From positions 20,853,240-20,917,239 of the forward strand of contig LS997565.1 of the NCBI GenBank assembly GCA_000469685.2: 64,000 nt of DNA, in the 5' to 3' direction. Shown piece by piece: positions 46,801 through 62,362 of the stretch. Position numbers and translations under genes: made by a program. The notes beneath the pieces were generated by a model. That model searched no databases. It was not told the origin of the DNA and worked only from the letters and a program-made list of their open reading frames with translations. The DNA comes from Haemonchus contortus (lineage: Eukaryota; Nematoda; Chromadorea; Rhabditida; Trichostrongylidae). How positions within the stretch are numbered: the first letter of the stretch is position 1; every line of letters begins with the position of its first letter.

Positions 46801-49800
46801 ATAATACAAGGAATGAGAGTTGAGAGAGTACAAGGAGTTTTTGTGGTCTGTCCTCAGGTACCTGAACTGGCACACGGTCCTCTCCTCGGTCAAGTACTGA
46901 ATCACGATTCATCCACAAACAAGCAAATGCATAATACAACAGCAGCTTGTATCACACCCCACAAGGGTAATGTGAAGGAACACATTCATCGGACATGAAC
47001 AAAGTATAGGCTGCCTGCAAATTTGATATCTCGTATTTGCAGAATATGCAGGCACCTCCAGCAGCGCTGTATATTTTCATTTGATCATGTATGGGAATGT
47101 TTCATTGGGAAGGCCTACTATGTAAACAGGGGTATTCAAATTGACAGGTGCATGAGAGTTGCAGCGACGGATGGCATTTGAGGATGGGTCGCAAAAAATA
47201 GAAAAAAAAAATACCACAAAAACTGAAGCAAAAAAATAGACATGCAGGGTTCGCATGTCTATTTTTGGTTGGCATGCAAGGTGGGCCGAGTAAGAGCCCG
47301 ACAAATAAAGGCTAAACAGGTGAGAAGAGTCAAACCAGGTTATGCCAGCAATTGCTGGATTTTTCTTCAGCCCTCAATGTCATGGTATTTCATTTTATTT
47401 TTAAAAATCCTTAGGATACATATGAATGTATTATAAACTCAACTGATTCTTCGCCTATAAATTACGGTCGACGAATGTTGTCGTTGCCCCATCATATCAG
47501 ACACTTCTTTCAGGGACATTTTCTCGATGGGTTTTGGCCCGTTCCGTTGGGTGTGCACATCTCAAGAACCTGATGATCTTGCGCAAACAGATCGGATATC
47601 GTGCGAGGTGATCGAGAAACTCCTGAAAAGCAAAGGTGCTACACTTGATTGATCCCCTTCCAATATCAGAACACTTTGTTATCTCGCAAAAACCTAGGAA
47701 TAGCAATTTGGAATGCCGCAAAGTGGATATTTCCCTTTTTACGAAGTCGGGCAATGTAAACTCGACTTAATCAAAACTCGTACTTCCTTTTTCTTTGAAC
47801 AAATTTCATTTGATTACCTTGTCGCACTTAATTGTCTTTCCAAAGACCGTTGCTTGAATTAAAAGGAGAGCATAACATCAAAATGCACGAATACTTCAGT
47901 GCCAGAACATGTGCTGCAACAGTACATGGACAATAAGAAGTGGATCGAAGGTGCTGCGGAAAACCGTCTTGTAGTGGGAAGCCAAGCTCGGATCCTCTAC
48001 TCCGATCAAGAAGGACGTATAGCACTCGCTGTGGCATTCAACGATGCTGTCAGAAAGGGACAAGTCAAAGTGAGTTTCTTTGAGGGAATTTGCTAAAACT
48101 CGAGTTCCCAGAGATCGAATCTTCCAATTCCCGTTCGAAACAGAAGTGGCTGTAGATTAAAACGGTAGCGAACATGATCAGGAACCACCTTTCAACTGTA
48201 TCGAGCATCTAGTTTATATTTATTGTTTGTATTTATAGGCTGAAGCCGCCTCCTCGTTTCATTTCTGATTTATGGTTAGGGACAGTATGGGGAAAACAAG
48301 TTTGTGGGAGGGAAAGAAAAGGGGGTTCCCCATCGGAAGTTTTCTCGAAGTCCCTCCCTAAGAACGGCACATCACATGGTGACCGCTATCCAAAGTGTAG
48401 TAATCAAGCTCTTGTGACGTCAAGTTCTAATTTCAGGCTCCAATCGTCATAGCAAGGGACCACCATGACGTTTCGGGAACTGATTCCCCGTTCCGTGAGA
48501 CCTCTAACATCAGTGACGGTAGTGCATTTACAGCCGACATGGCTGTCCAGAACGTTATAGGTATGACTTATTATGATATGCTTGTGTTTTTTTGTCGCAA
48601 AAAACCGTCATCCCGCTTCAGGTGATTCATTCCGAGGCGCCACATGGGTGTCACTGCATAACGGAGGCGGAGTCGGATGGGGTGACGTGATCAACGGTGG
48701 CTTCGGATTGCTTCTCGACGGATCCGAGGTACTTAGGCGTATCAGCTCGAATTCAGCTAACAAAGCAAATATAATCCATCGCTTCTACGACTGAAGCGCT
48801 TCATGAAGAATCGATGGGACAGAATCCAGCGGGCAGAAGCCCGTCTCATGCAGCATCTTCAGAAATCCCATTCAGCCCCAGTCTTAATGTGGCCAATTTG
48901 TGATTTTCTACTTAGTTATTAAGAGTGAATTTCTCTAAAGTGAACGAATAAGTACATTCACATTTGCAGGAGGCTGAGAAGCGAGCAACGTCAATGCTTC
49001 AGTGGGACGTTTCTAATGGCGTGGCTCGACGTAGCTGGTCAGGAAATCGAAAGGCGCAAGAAGCTATTCAGAGAACGCAAACAGTGGTGAGACTGGTGGA
49101 AGCTATTCCCATTATTGCTATAGCGTCAATCAACAGGCTAATACACCCGGGGACCGTGAATTTGGCACTATTTTGAGTGAATCGAATGAAATGAGTAAAA
49201 GCTCGAAGATCTGAGGCCCCTCCGATTACCGAAATATCCCTGTGACAGCAGGCTCATCCCCAAATATGGCACGATTTGCCCAAAAGCACTAACTTTCCCG
49301 AGCTACGGTAGATAGGTAATCGCAAGTGATGATGACGGTACACGAGTAGGGCAAAAATGTTCCTTTCCGAGCAGCGAATCTTACAAACTAGAGTTTCACC
49401 TCCGAAAACAAGTAATTTATCTTTACTGAACTTTAAAGTTAATGGAAACTGGTTTGACTTCAGCGATATCCGCTAGTAAGCTTACAGGTCGGTTATGACA
49501 ACGGCGAATATCCTGCCTCGATTACAGCAACTAGGTTCCGCGGGAGCAGAATGTGATATAGTCCACGTCTCTCCACAAACCATGCTCAATCTCGTCTGAG
49601 GGCATGGTAAACCCTTCCACTCAAGAAACCCCCACCTATAAGACCGCAATCATTCCCCTGCAAGGACACTAAGCAAGGGTCCCATAGGGAGAGCAAATTC
49701 CAACGAATGTTTGAGATTAATGTAAACAACACATTTTTGCAGAACGAAAACCTCCACGTCACCATTCCCAACGATGCCGACGAACAACTACTCGAAAAAC

Positions 49801-49808
49801 TGTTTTAA
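31876..49808 (+). CDS. UROC1: Urocanate hydratase (urocanase)
   Basis: Fifteen exons: 31876-32001, 32057-32188, 32239-32391, 33204-33332, 33394-33522, 33582-33725, 39416-39567, 39615-39782, 39841-40014, 47514-47635, 47900-48069, 48437-48560, 48622-48728, 48970-49086 and 49743-49808. All phases fit and give 670 aa (human is 676). Urocanase hydrates urocanate to imidazolone propionate, the second step of histidine breakdown, using tightly bound NAD+. Family blocks in order include [115 protein letters not shown] and [17 protein letters not shown]. Introns 6 (5.7 kb) and 9 (7.5 kb) are loaded with other genes and repeats. The intron after exon 4 is GC-AG. AATAAA is at 49878-49883. Confidence 0.97.
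32788..32933. repeat. Short GC-rich palindromic repeat, copy 2, in urocanase intron 3
   Basis: Inverted ends AACTTCTCCCCG and CGGGGAGAAGT, with an inner GC-rich inverted segment (TCGCGCGCGGTCGCGCG). About 146 bp. Its core differs from copies 1 and 3, so only the ends are shared. Confidence 0.65.
33333..33393 (+). other. GC-AG intron in urocanase (intron 4)
   Basis: The exon 4 end ATG|GCAAGT and exon 5 start TACAG|ATG ATA CCA produce NGMMIPNYS, which aligns to the family NGMVIPNYS without a gap. No GT donor nearby preserves the frame. The site is a consensus GC donor. Confidence 0.85.
35307..35593 (-). CDS. Diverged single-unit ubiquitin-like protein, copy A
   Basis: Two exons, 35593-35455 and 35398-35307, joined at GCAG|GTATGT ... 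TTCAG|GCA, give exactly 76 aa aligning to ubiquitin with no gap. A hand count gives 46 of 76 identical. Conserved: MxxFVKTLTG start, Lys 6, 27, 29, 48 and 63, the interaction patch Leu8/Ile44/Val70 with His68, Arg42 and Arg72, and terminal Gly76. Changed: Lys11 to Arg, Lys33 to Thr, and the tail RLRGG to RTDSG, so Gly75 is Ser. It is a monomer followed directly by TAG, not a polyubiquitin or ribosomal fusion. ATTTCAG lies four bases upstream of ATG (35597/35598), suggesting trans-splicing. It is antisense inside urocanase intron 6. Whether it can be activated by E1 is unknown. Confidence 0.85.
37190..37468 (-). CDS. Diverged ubiquitin-like protein lacking the diglycine, copy B
   Basis: Two exons, 37468-37330 and 37272-37190, with the intron at the same codon as copy A (Gly47), give 73 aa. 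A hand count gives 37 of 73 identical to ubiquitin. It shares with A many non-ubiquitin residues (Leu2, Val28, Tyr31-Gly32, Leu37, Tyr45, Ser51, Asp53-Tyr54, Val56, Gly60, Val67), so they descend from one already-diverged gene. Lys 6, 27, 29, 48 and 63 remain. Leu8 is Pro and Ile44 is Phe, so the hydrophobic patch is altered. The protein ends VLRD, removing residues 74-76, so covalent conjugation is not possible without the GG tail. ATTTCAG again lies four bases before ATG (37472/37473). The frame is open throughout despite divergence, which argues against neutral decay. Confidence 0.78.
38560..38815 (-). mobile_element. tRNA-derived SINE, copy 1
   Basis: On the minus strand the head reads GGTGTAGTGACAAGAG (A-box-like), then GGGTTTGAATCCCGG (B-box-like), as in a tRNA-derived RNA polymerase III promoter. 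The tRNA-unrelated body includes GGCTGGCCACCGC and ACGATTCTGAATGGAA, shared with the copy near 45640. It lies immediately after duplicate unit B in urocanase intron 6. Confidence 0.75.
40499..42054. mobile_element. Tc1-like fold-back element (1.56 kb palindrome)
   Basis: The left end CAGTGTGTTTCAAAAGTATG and its inverse at the right (CATACTTTTGAAACACACTG) are flanked by TA on both sides. The inverted similarity is long: the left arm, about 40499-41127, is repeated inverted from 42054 down to about 41430. Both arms encode the same Tc1-type DNA-binding segment. The plus frame in the left arm (40839-41126) has [18 protein letters not shown]. The minus frame in the right arm (41561-41286) has [18 protein letters not shown]. 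The right copy runs on toward the centre with a DDE-type segment ([12 protein letters not shown] ... [13 protein letters not shown]). So one partial element was inverted against a longer one. No intact transposase. Confidence 0.88.
42241..42270. repeat. Small (CA)n-like microsatellite
   Basis: CATATACACACATACACACA, between two mobile elements in urocanase intron 9. Confidence 0.7.
42291..42814. mobile_element. Tc1-type MITE with TA target duplication
   Basis: The left end CAGTAGCGCTCAAAAGTCTT is mirrored exactly at the right (AAGACTTTTGAGCGCTACTG); the match extends inward through CGGTGAAATG on the left and CATTTCACCG on the right. TA on both sides. 524 bp with no transposase; the frame at 42456-42665 is chance. 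The near-perfect ends suggest comparatively recent movement. Confidence 0.85.
42835..43075 (-). mobile_element. RTE-type reverse transcriptase fragment
   Basis: The minus strand reads [19 protein letters not shown], followed by [29 protein letters not shown]. This is the RT motif covering QAGFRKGFST and the FIDLKKAFD block with one catalytic Asp replaced by Asn. About 240 bp remain, in one frame, with no ends. Dead LINE fragment inserted next to the MITE. Confidence 0.85.
43419..43474. repeat. Near-perfect inverted repeat (hairpin)
   Basis: TTGGCATTCCATTTCAGGCA, the 4-base loop TGAC, then TGCCTGAAATGAATGCCAA. The arms are complementary over about 20 bp with one bulged base. It lies in urocanase intron 9. 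It could be a terminal fragment of a MITE or a transcribed hairpin. Confidence 0.75.
45640..45885 (-). mobile_element. tRNA-derived SINE, copy 2
   Basis: Shares with copy 1 the body words ACGATTCTGAATGGAA and GGCTGGCCACCGC and a degenerated B-box-like GGCATCGAATCCCAG. It also shares CAATTAATTGACACCAG with the copy at 62363 (there TCGATTAATTGGTACCAG). Minus orientation, older and more diverged than copy 1. Confidence 0.65.
46061..46731. mobile_element. piggyBac-like MITE with TTAA target duplication (same end family as 28834 and 60997)
   Basis: The left end AGGCACGGTTCACGATAA and right end TTATCGTGAACTGTGCCT are flanked by TTAA on both sides, the piggyBac target signature. About 0.67 kb with no transposase. 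The interior includes a 19-base poly-C run (46119-46137) and a CTAATCGCCGAGTGATGAGGCGA inverted motif. Confidence 0.78.
46119..46137. repeat. Poly-C run (19 C)
   Basis: Nineteen consecutive C within the TTAA-flanked MITE. Length is unreliable in any sequencing method. Confidence 0.9.
47232..47266. repeat. Perfect 14-bp hairpin
   Basis: AAAAATAGACATGC, loop AGGGTTC, then GCATGTCTATTTTT, near the end of urocanase intron 9. Function unknown. Confidence 0.8.
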
Positions 49809-50237
49809 TCGATTGACAAGTTTACTGTGGACCTTCAGAAAAGATTTCCATCGAGCAATTATTAATCATTTATCTCGAATAAAGTGATAAGACATGTGAA
49901 TCCTTACAGTGCAAAGTTAACAATCTGAACCTTACAAAATAGCCAATCGTTACGAAGAACAAAGCCAAAACAAGAGGCTAGATGGTATCGGCGGATGGGA
50001 ATACCGTCTCAAAAGTAGGCGCACGAATGACCACATTTAAGATCAGAAAATGGAGAAGGGAAAATCGATAGCTAGGGCCGGCAGCACCTTGGCAGATCGC
50101 AGCAGGGGTGAAAAGAAAGGTGGAGTCAGCTACACGGGATTTCGGAAAACGATGGCTCTGCCTCGTATAACAAGAAAACGTCGTAATTAAAGATGCGTGG
50201 ACAATAGAATAAGCAAAGCGAACTTGTACGTAGGGTT
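49809..50237. other. Convergent intergenic region between urocanase and rho-1
   Basis: A 429 bp tail-to-tail gap. It holds the urocanase poly(A) signal (AATAAA 49878-49883). No obvious AATAAA was seen for rho-1 on the minus strand. Confidence 0.6.
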
Positions 50238-54723
<4,486 letters not shown>

Positions 54724-57700
54724 AATTACTATCTAAGGAGGGACTACCCGTGCAGAATCCCTGAAATTAGTCAATAGTGAGGGCACAATGCAACCAATCG
54801 TTTAATGCATCGAAAGAAATACGCATGCTTCGAAATTAATCAGGCCTACAAGCGTCACTGCGCTACTGGTCAACATAATAGAAAAATAATGAAATTATTG
54901 CCAAGCTCGCGAGATGAACACGAAAAGGCTACCGTACAGAATGAGAGCTTTCTACTCAAAGAAGAGGACCGCCTAAAATAGTCAAGAAAACCTGCTGGAA
55001 CATTTGTCAACATAACATATTCAAAGCAGTAAAAACAGCTTATCACATTATAGAAATGAATTCATGAAGTATAGGAAAGTCTGTTTGAAAGGTATTTTTG
55101 ATCTGAACTATCAAAATCGGTGACGAACTATTGGGAAAAATAGGAATACGGGACACAATGGAAACGAGAACAATGGGATAGCATAATTCCTCCGCAAGTT
55201 TTGCCAAAAATCAGAAACGGAAGAGAATGAGATGAGAAAAACAGAATAATTATAACAATAGTATGGGCGAATGGCGGCGAGAAGCGGCCCAGCATCATGT
55301 CGCCTAAATACGATTACCAATTTGGACCGACGCCGCGACTTCTGGTCGCAAAACAGAATGATGGCACACTTTTACGAACCAGGAAAACGCACAAGGGAGG
55401 GGGGGGGGGACAACTACGGGAGAACAGCTAGTGATGACGTACACAAGTATAACGATGTACGGAGGATGAGGCAATGGAGCTGTTGTGTGAGATGATGACA
55501 CATCGGAGCGGAGGGAGGACGCCGCCGTCGCATCGCCCACCCAAGCAACAATCGATCGATACTGCACAGGAGTCATCGCAGCTAACATGAGCGGAGACGC
55601 GAGCTCCTAGTCAAGGAAATTGCAAACTTACTGACCATGGGATTAATTAAACGCAGAAATCTAATTCGTACTGTCTCCCTATTCTCAGCAACTATGCCTG
55701 AGAGGAGTTTCCCCAAAGTTGATGCGGTTCACATTGTCGCATGCCTTCAACAAATCTGTGGCTTCTACAAGCGCTACGAAAAGAGAATTACAGTTCACTT
55801 GAACACATCTATTAAAAAATTATTTCAAACACAGTTTGACCTAATCAATCAATACCCGCAGGATATGGCCACTCAAGAAAAGTACGGTACTCATGATTTG
55901 GGCGGTGCGTCACTTCAGGAGCAAAGTCGCAGGATCCCTTTCCCAATCTGACAAAGCTGTGAGAAACTGAATTCCTCTAAAGTTATGGATGCTAGCTAAT
56001 GAAAAAAAGATGTGCCGACATACTTTTTCTTAACAAATTGACACCCTAAATCACGCTCGTTCCACAACGGTCTACATATACCCCGTAATGGAATTTTGGA
56101 GAATTTGGATGAGTTCTAGAAAACCTCTAACCTTTACCTTTCAACAACAAAAAGCGCATATAAAACTAATGCGGTCTCTCTCCTTTCGATCAAATTCTTT
56201 TGAAAGTAACTCAAAACAATGAAACAGACCATACGATGTAGACAGTAAACAAAAAATTGTAGCAGCACAACAGTGTTTTCGTGAAATTGCCTAAATCGCA
56301 TATCCTTCCGCTTTCATTTTGCAACTATCTGGATAGTTTACTCAAATAGAACCTACTGCACTGGAATTCAAAGTTATTTAGAACTCTGGAACACCACTCG
56401 GTTACTTTTTCCTCCCAACTTCTAAACATGGCGATTTGATTGATGAAAACAACAGAATCTCACACAAAAAAGGTCAAAATAACAAAATATCACCAACTGG
56501 AAAAGCAGTCTTCAAATCACAAGAGGAATAGAGGACAATTACATTTCAGAATAGGGTAAAGTCTGCAAGACTCAGTCCATTGGAACAACCTGGTTTTTAT
56601 CTCTCAGGTATCCTGGGAAGTGTTGAGAACGCCGGAATTCGTTCTGATTCGTATTTACACAATACTTCCTTAAAGAATCTAACTGCACGTATGCTTATTG
56701 TAAAGGTTTTTTTACTACTTGCAATTTCAGTTAGAAAGAGGAATTTATAAATCAGTTCAGTAACCCTCGGTTCGCAAACAACTAGTTAGAAGCGGACTGA
56801 AAACTGGTAGTCGAACAAAGTGTTGTAACGAGTTGCGAATGCCATGTGGTCGAAACGTCAAATATGAGTCATGCCTTCGGCGTATATGTACGTCGGAATT
56901 GAAGGATTCGGGAGAAAAAATGAAGACACAACAATGAAGAGGGAACAACAAAGCTCCGTTAACTAAGTCCCTGCACATAGCTCCATAAATTTGAAGGCGC
57001 TAGACGGTTTCGATTTACACGAAGATTTTTCATCATGATGAGGCGAGTGCTCGGCTTTACGAGCATTGATTATTGAGAATTGTGGCTGCGAGAGTTAGAA
57101 GAAGAAGGCGGCAGACACTCCATGCCCCCCGACGAAATGCGTAATTTCCAAGCAAGCGCAGCGCTTATGGAAGAAAGGACGGGGCGAGGCAATCTGACAC
57201 CACGTATAGCTCGCCAGAGCAGCGATTAATATAGCCATAAACACTTGCCAAAACAGAAGCCATCCCCGATATTCAAAATGGCTGTCATATGAAGCTCATG
57301 GAAAAAAAAGGCCCTCTGAGTATGTGTGTAGACGTTGAAGACATGACATGCATACCATGACCAAATCGGTGGTAGACCGTCGCCAAGACCAAATATTTTG
57401 CAAGAGCCATAATGCAACAGGAACCGAATGTGAAGAAGAGGATGGGGCTGAGAAGAAAAACTGTGCACAAGTTTGCTACCCTTAATTCCTTTTTGTGGGC
57501 TTTGAGATCACCGCACAATTCTTATCTAACGATGGTCAATGGTCTGTCATTGGCCCCTTGTTGTTCACATTATCGAGTGAGAGGTTAGCGCTGGTGTGAC
57601 CGCAGAAGGTTGGCTACTTTGCTGGGATTTTTTGATGTTCGAGTTTCCGGATGATTGGTCAGCTAAGTCAGAGACCTGTAGCCTCGAACTACTTCCAGGT

Positions 57701-60700
57701 CCTTGAAAACGGCGGTTTGTGGAGAACGTCGATCAATATTGTGGTTCAGTCATAACAAATGCGTACGGCAAAGCAGTACTGAATTAGCTACCCTTAGCAT
57801 TTGCTGCGTTATCGTGAGGTATATAAGGTGTAAGGTATAACGAGCTGAGGTCGAATGCTGTACCTGTACAGTGACACTGCGGAATCTCAGACAAACTAGG
57901 TAAGAAATGTAATGAAATGCGAAAATTGTGACTGTGAGTAGTCCTTCTTGGGCTGAGGTGAAGAATTCGGAAAAAAACAGGGGGTTCGAGCAAAAATGAA
58001 AGAAATAGGATAGGCGTCGTCTTGCCAAAGCACTCCTTCGAGAAAAGAAAAAGGCTGTGGCAAAAATGAGGACCTGGTTAAGGAATACGCAGCGAGGGTA
58101 GGTCGTAACAACGCAACCCTCGTGGCGGCGCCTGGCTCCCTCGGGAGGGAAGATCCTGCTGAAGAAATAAAAATTTCACCTACTATCGATCTGCATGCAA
58201 TCATAAAGTCTCTAGAAGAGATCGATCCAGTGTTTTAATAGGCTTAGATTTCGCCAGTACAGATTAAGCCAATGTCCACCAATGTAATCGATATTCACCC
58301 AAAAAGTTATCGTGGTGTTGCAGAGATGAAGTCTGTAGAGCAATCGACGCACGTCGAGCGGAAATGAAACTACGACATTGATATGAGAAACAAAGTTCGA
58401 TTTAAAACAGAAATCGGAAAGCTAGACCTTCTTACTAATGGAGCTTTGTGCATTACATCTTCATCTTGCTCACTTTCAACACGGCTGAAAACACGATTTA
58501 ATGAGATTTCCCACCCCTACTTGCCCCTCTAAAATGAATGTTCTGATTTTAGTTATTCACAAAGGCACGTCTATGCGGATATACAACCGGTTATTCGAAC
58601 AGTCATTGACAAAGTATTCTCTCACCAACACAAACGAATTTGCCACAAACTTTCTCACAGAACTCTCTCATCCTTTTAAGCAGGTTTAACTACTAAAAAA
58701 TCATAACTAAAGTAGAAGCATGCTAAGACTAAGAGGTCAGTGTGAAGGTCACTTTGGACAGGTCAATTAAAAAACTGAAATAAGATTTTCATATGATTGG
58801 GAATTCGTCCCGGAAAATATTGCGAATATATGACCATAAGGTAATCGAAACCAGCTATAGACAAGTAGCCTTGTCATGAATGCCTTATGGTAAGGCTAGT
58901 TCTCATATCTGGTTTCGTTTACTTTAGTCATATGTAGTCGAAAGCTCATTAATTCGAAGATCAGTATGAACTAGATGTGGGACACCATCATCTTTGATCA
59001 ATCATAGCAGTCAAAACTAGTTAATCTCTCATTCTGGGTAGGAAAAGCCGTGACGCAATCGCGTGATGAGTGTTTTAGTATTGACGGCATAAATTCACCA
59101 GCTGTGACTACTCCCTTTCCTAGAGAAACTTACAAAATACATTGTTGAAAAAAGGATAGCGAAGACGTTTTTGAGATTAATCACAATAGAAAAATTTTCA
59201 TTTAGAAAATGAAAAATTCTTGAGAACAACTGTTGCGCATCGTTAAGATTCATGAAGTGAACAAAATATTCCAAGAGGAGTTGGCGGCCATGACTGCGAC
59301 GAAAAATGATGACAGAGAAAGAACGCATGAGTGAGTAACCTAACTCAACGTCACGATTTCGAAAGTATGACAGACGAGAACCTTCATTTCGACATTCACC
59401 CGTGGTTTCCAGGTAGGTTGTTGCCATCCTAAAAGAAGTTCAATGCTAGTAATGTGGCTACCGCTTCCTAGAAACACTACCAGCAGTGGATTTGACTAGC
59501 TGGCTTGTCGAAGACTACTATTCAAAAAATGCATTCCATTGAGCGGCAAATTTGCATATTCATGACTCCATAAGGTCCACTGAACCATGATTGAACTTCC
59601 TTTTCCGCTCAACCATGCCCAAATTCACTAGGGATTGATGTAGCGATGGCACACAAAGGTCCTTCTCTACTAGATTCAACCTAAAGCGAAAAGAACCCGA
59701 ACAGGTATATCAATTGATAACCACTTCCTTTGACAATTCTAGGCGTAAATATGACAGACTTACTGAAAAGTAAAGCCCATGCAAGCCATGTTAGTGGTTA
59801 TAGTCACAAATTCTTCCAGAGAACTGCTTCAGTACAGCGTTCACCAAGACCCCAGAACCACTAGGGTCGACGTACCGTTATGGACATCTAACATGACAGG
59901 GAGCTTCCTAAGGGAAAGTATGAGTGAAGAAGCGGTGCCTTCCCACTGATCATCGAACCGATGAATTGGCATCGCTCCAAACCAAACTAAGCTCTGAAGG
60001 AATTCTGGTCATCAGTAGATGTAATGAAAATGTGATGAAATAGTGGATGGATGAGTAATCTGTTCATTTACACAAGTAGAGTGGCGTAGGCTTGCGGAAA
60101 CGAAAGCCTCCTGAGCTCGTGAACACAGAAGAGCGTAGTAAGCCCACAAAACGGCCCCGCTCCGATCGATCAGCCCGATTCGTTCGATTGGAATTGGCAA
60201 GACAGCGTCCAGCACTACATGGTCGACGTTGAAAGGGGACTGGAACAGATAGAAATGGGATGGCCTCCTCGACGGGCCAGCGCAGCAGACGGGAAACGTG
60301 GATATGCAGAGATCTGGGATAGATCGCGAGCCGATAATCGCCGACTACACAAACGACATTCCACCAACTATTATCACTTGGTTTTCTTCTTCGGGAATTG
60401 AAGCAACTACATGATATGGCTACTTGAATATGATACTATTCCACAAACTAAAAAACCCAAATACGCGCAAACAAAACTATTCGAATGAAAAGGATAGCAC
60501 AACCAGTACGACTCACAAGTCAGAAAAACATGAAGCTACTTCACAAAGCAAAGCAGGAAACCCATCGATGACGATGCACAAGGAGGAAAAACAAAGCTGC
60601 CGAAGCCGCCGGCAACGCAACCGAAACATCGACCGCAGCGCGACGCCTGAAATCGTGGCGTGACCGACGCCCGCTCGACTCGTCCTTTAATAGACAGCGG

Positions 60701-60996
60701 CGTGGCCCCTCACGTCATCAGCCGAGAAGGACGCCAGTGGGTATCCTGTCTAACTGAGGTGTCTTCAGTACAGCCGATTCTCATTCAGAATTTCGATTCA
60801 ACTCGCTGGGCAGGGCAGATCACAGTAAGCGACCAAGGAACTTCCTTATTGACGGTCATTTTGTGTTCCAACTCCAACTGTTCACCTCCAAAGCAACCTG
60901 GATCCATGCTCCCGTGAAAAGTTTCAGTCTTTTGAACTTCTCTCGGTTTTTTGTTATTCTAGACGTGTCTCAAGATGGCGCAACCCCTTGTTTCTA
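54724..60996. other. Upstream of rho-1: no supported gene
   Basis: This 6.3 kb should hold the rho-1 promoter at its left edge. The frames at 55637-55951 (104 codons, plus), 57750-58204 (overlapping minus frames), 59095-59427 (minus), 60219-60401 and 60660-60917 (plus) lack recognisable domains and splice context. A run of 11 G lies at 55399-55409. I found no terminal inverted repeats or RT/transposase blocks here. Confidence 0.4.
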
Positions 60997-61497
60997 GAGG
61001 CACGGTTCACGATAAAAATAGCTTGTGAGGTAAACCGCTAGAATAAATCTGTGTCTTTCCATATACAATATGTGGCGCTGTTGGGTCAGAAAACGGCCTA
61101 GATAGGGCGTTATAAGACTCAAAGATTGTCCAATGTGTACACGTGGACGAGTTTCAACAGTATTGCACAGGCTGCGCCCTTCACATGGGAGCCATGTAGG
61201 AAGTTCAAACAGCATGTCATGACCCATAGCGACAGTGAAAGGCAACTCTGGAGAGGTTTGGTTTGATGTAGTCAGCTCTTTGGACAACTGCAACAATTGG
61301 AATCTCGTCCAAATACCCCTTCCATGTCATTTCCGTCATGGTAATCTCGTACAATCTCTATTTTTACAACTTCTGAGGAGCCTTATTTTTCGCAGTGTTG
61401 GCGAATTTTATCACGTCCTTCACCACTGATGCACCACTCCCAACAAATACTTTTTGATGTAAAATGGGCACCTCAAATCTATTGTGAATTGTACCTC
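60997..61497. mobile_element. MITE with GGCACGGTTCA ends, copy 3
   Basis: The left end AGGCACGGTTCACGATAA is mirrored by the decayed right end TTGTGAATTGTACCTCA. The interior matches the copy at 28834 in inverse orientation, for example GTCATGACCCATAGCGACAG against CTGTTGCTATGGGTCATGAT. About 0.5 kb, no coding capacity. Confidence 0.75.
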
Positions 61498-62362
61498 AAG
61501 CAATTCCGATGATGATTGAAGGACTCCCTGATGACGCCGTGAATTCCTGGCGTTCTTTCAACGGACTCACCCTAGTCATCATGGATTGAACAGTGCCTCA
61601 ATGCTGTCGGCCCTTTTTTGCAACAATTGAATTTCCGCATGAAAGGTCCTTAGCTGTCCGCGTGTCGTTCAAGTAACCCTCTCTGCTGCTTTACTTGTTG
61701 GCATTAACATGGAAAAGGGGGTCAAAATGGGTTTAGGGATTCTCGACAGGGGGATTTTGGGATGGGAGGTAGAGATCGTGTACGTAACAGGAAAGAGCTG
61801 ATCTGTCCGAATGGTAAAACAAGGACCATTTCTTAGAGGGAGGAAATTCTTGTGGGAGTTCCATTATCTGTACATTTCCTCTGTATCGAACTGGTAGGCT
61901 TCGCTGGTTAGACTATTCAAAATAGAGAAATGGCCTTTTCATAAATCGGCAGTCTTGCTGCCCTCTAACGTTAACGAGCAATTCAATCAGTCTTCAAGCT
62001 ACTCCTTTTTCTTTGTGATGGTAATTTAGGAACGGACAGGAGAATCATTTATGGACCTCTTCAAGCAGGGGGAAGGGGGATGGGTGGGCTGGGGTTCAGT
62101 CCGCGTGGTGATCAAGTTCCACGTAGTCGTTAGTGCTAATCCTGTACGGAGTTGCCGAAACATACCATGCTTGCTTGCCAAAAACCTGCTCGCCGAAAAT
62201 GGGCCTCTGCGGTGTGATTGCCTTTGTGATTCCTATCAGGAAAACTCAACTTTCAAATCATAAATATGAGAGGTCCTTACACTACTCATCAAAGACGATT
62301 CCCTCCCCGTGGCTCACAATTAGTTTATAAATGAAGTTTATACATGATACAATAGCGGGTGG
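61498..62362. other. No feature recognised
   Basis: 865 bp without gene, splice-consistent exon, or repeat ends that I could identify. Confidence 0.4.

Larger units (their letters stand above)
40015..47513. other. Urocanase intron 9 (7.5 kb), a nest of mobile elements
   Basis: Bounded by GG|GTAAGT and TTTCAG|GGA. Contains the Tc1-like fold-back, a Tc1-type MITE, an RTE fragment, a SINE and a TTAA-flanked MITE, with unassigned sequence at 43080-45640 and 46740-47513. No additional urocanase exon is needed: the protein is continuous across it (QDIMG to DIFSMGFG). Confidence 0.85.

Noticed and set aside
55637..55951. 104-codon plus-strand frame upstream of rho-1
   Set aside because: No domain or motif and the composition is like the flanks. 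Probably chance.
57226..58204. Cluster of overlapping minus-strand frames
   Set aside because: Several frames are open at once with biased composition and no recognisable domain. Shadow-type ORFs.
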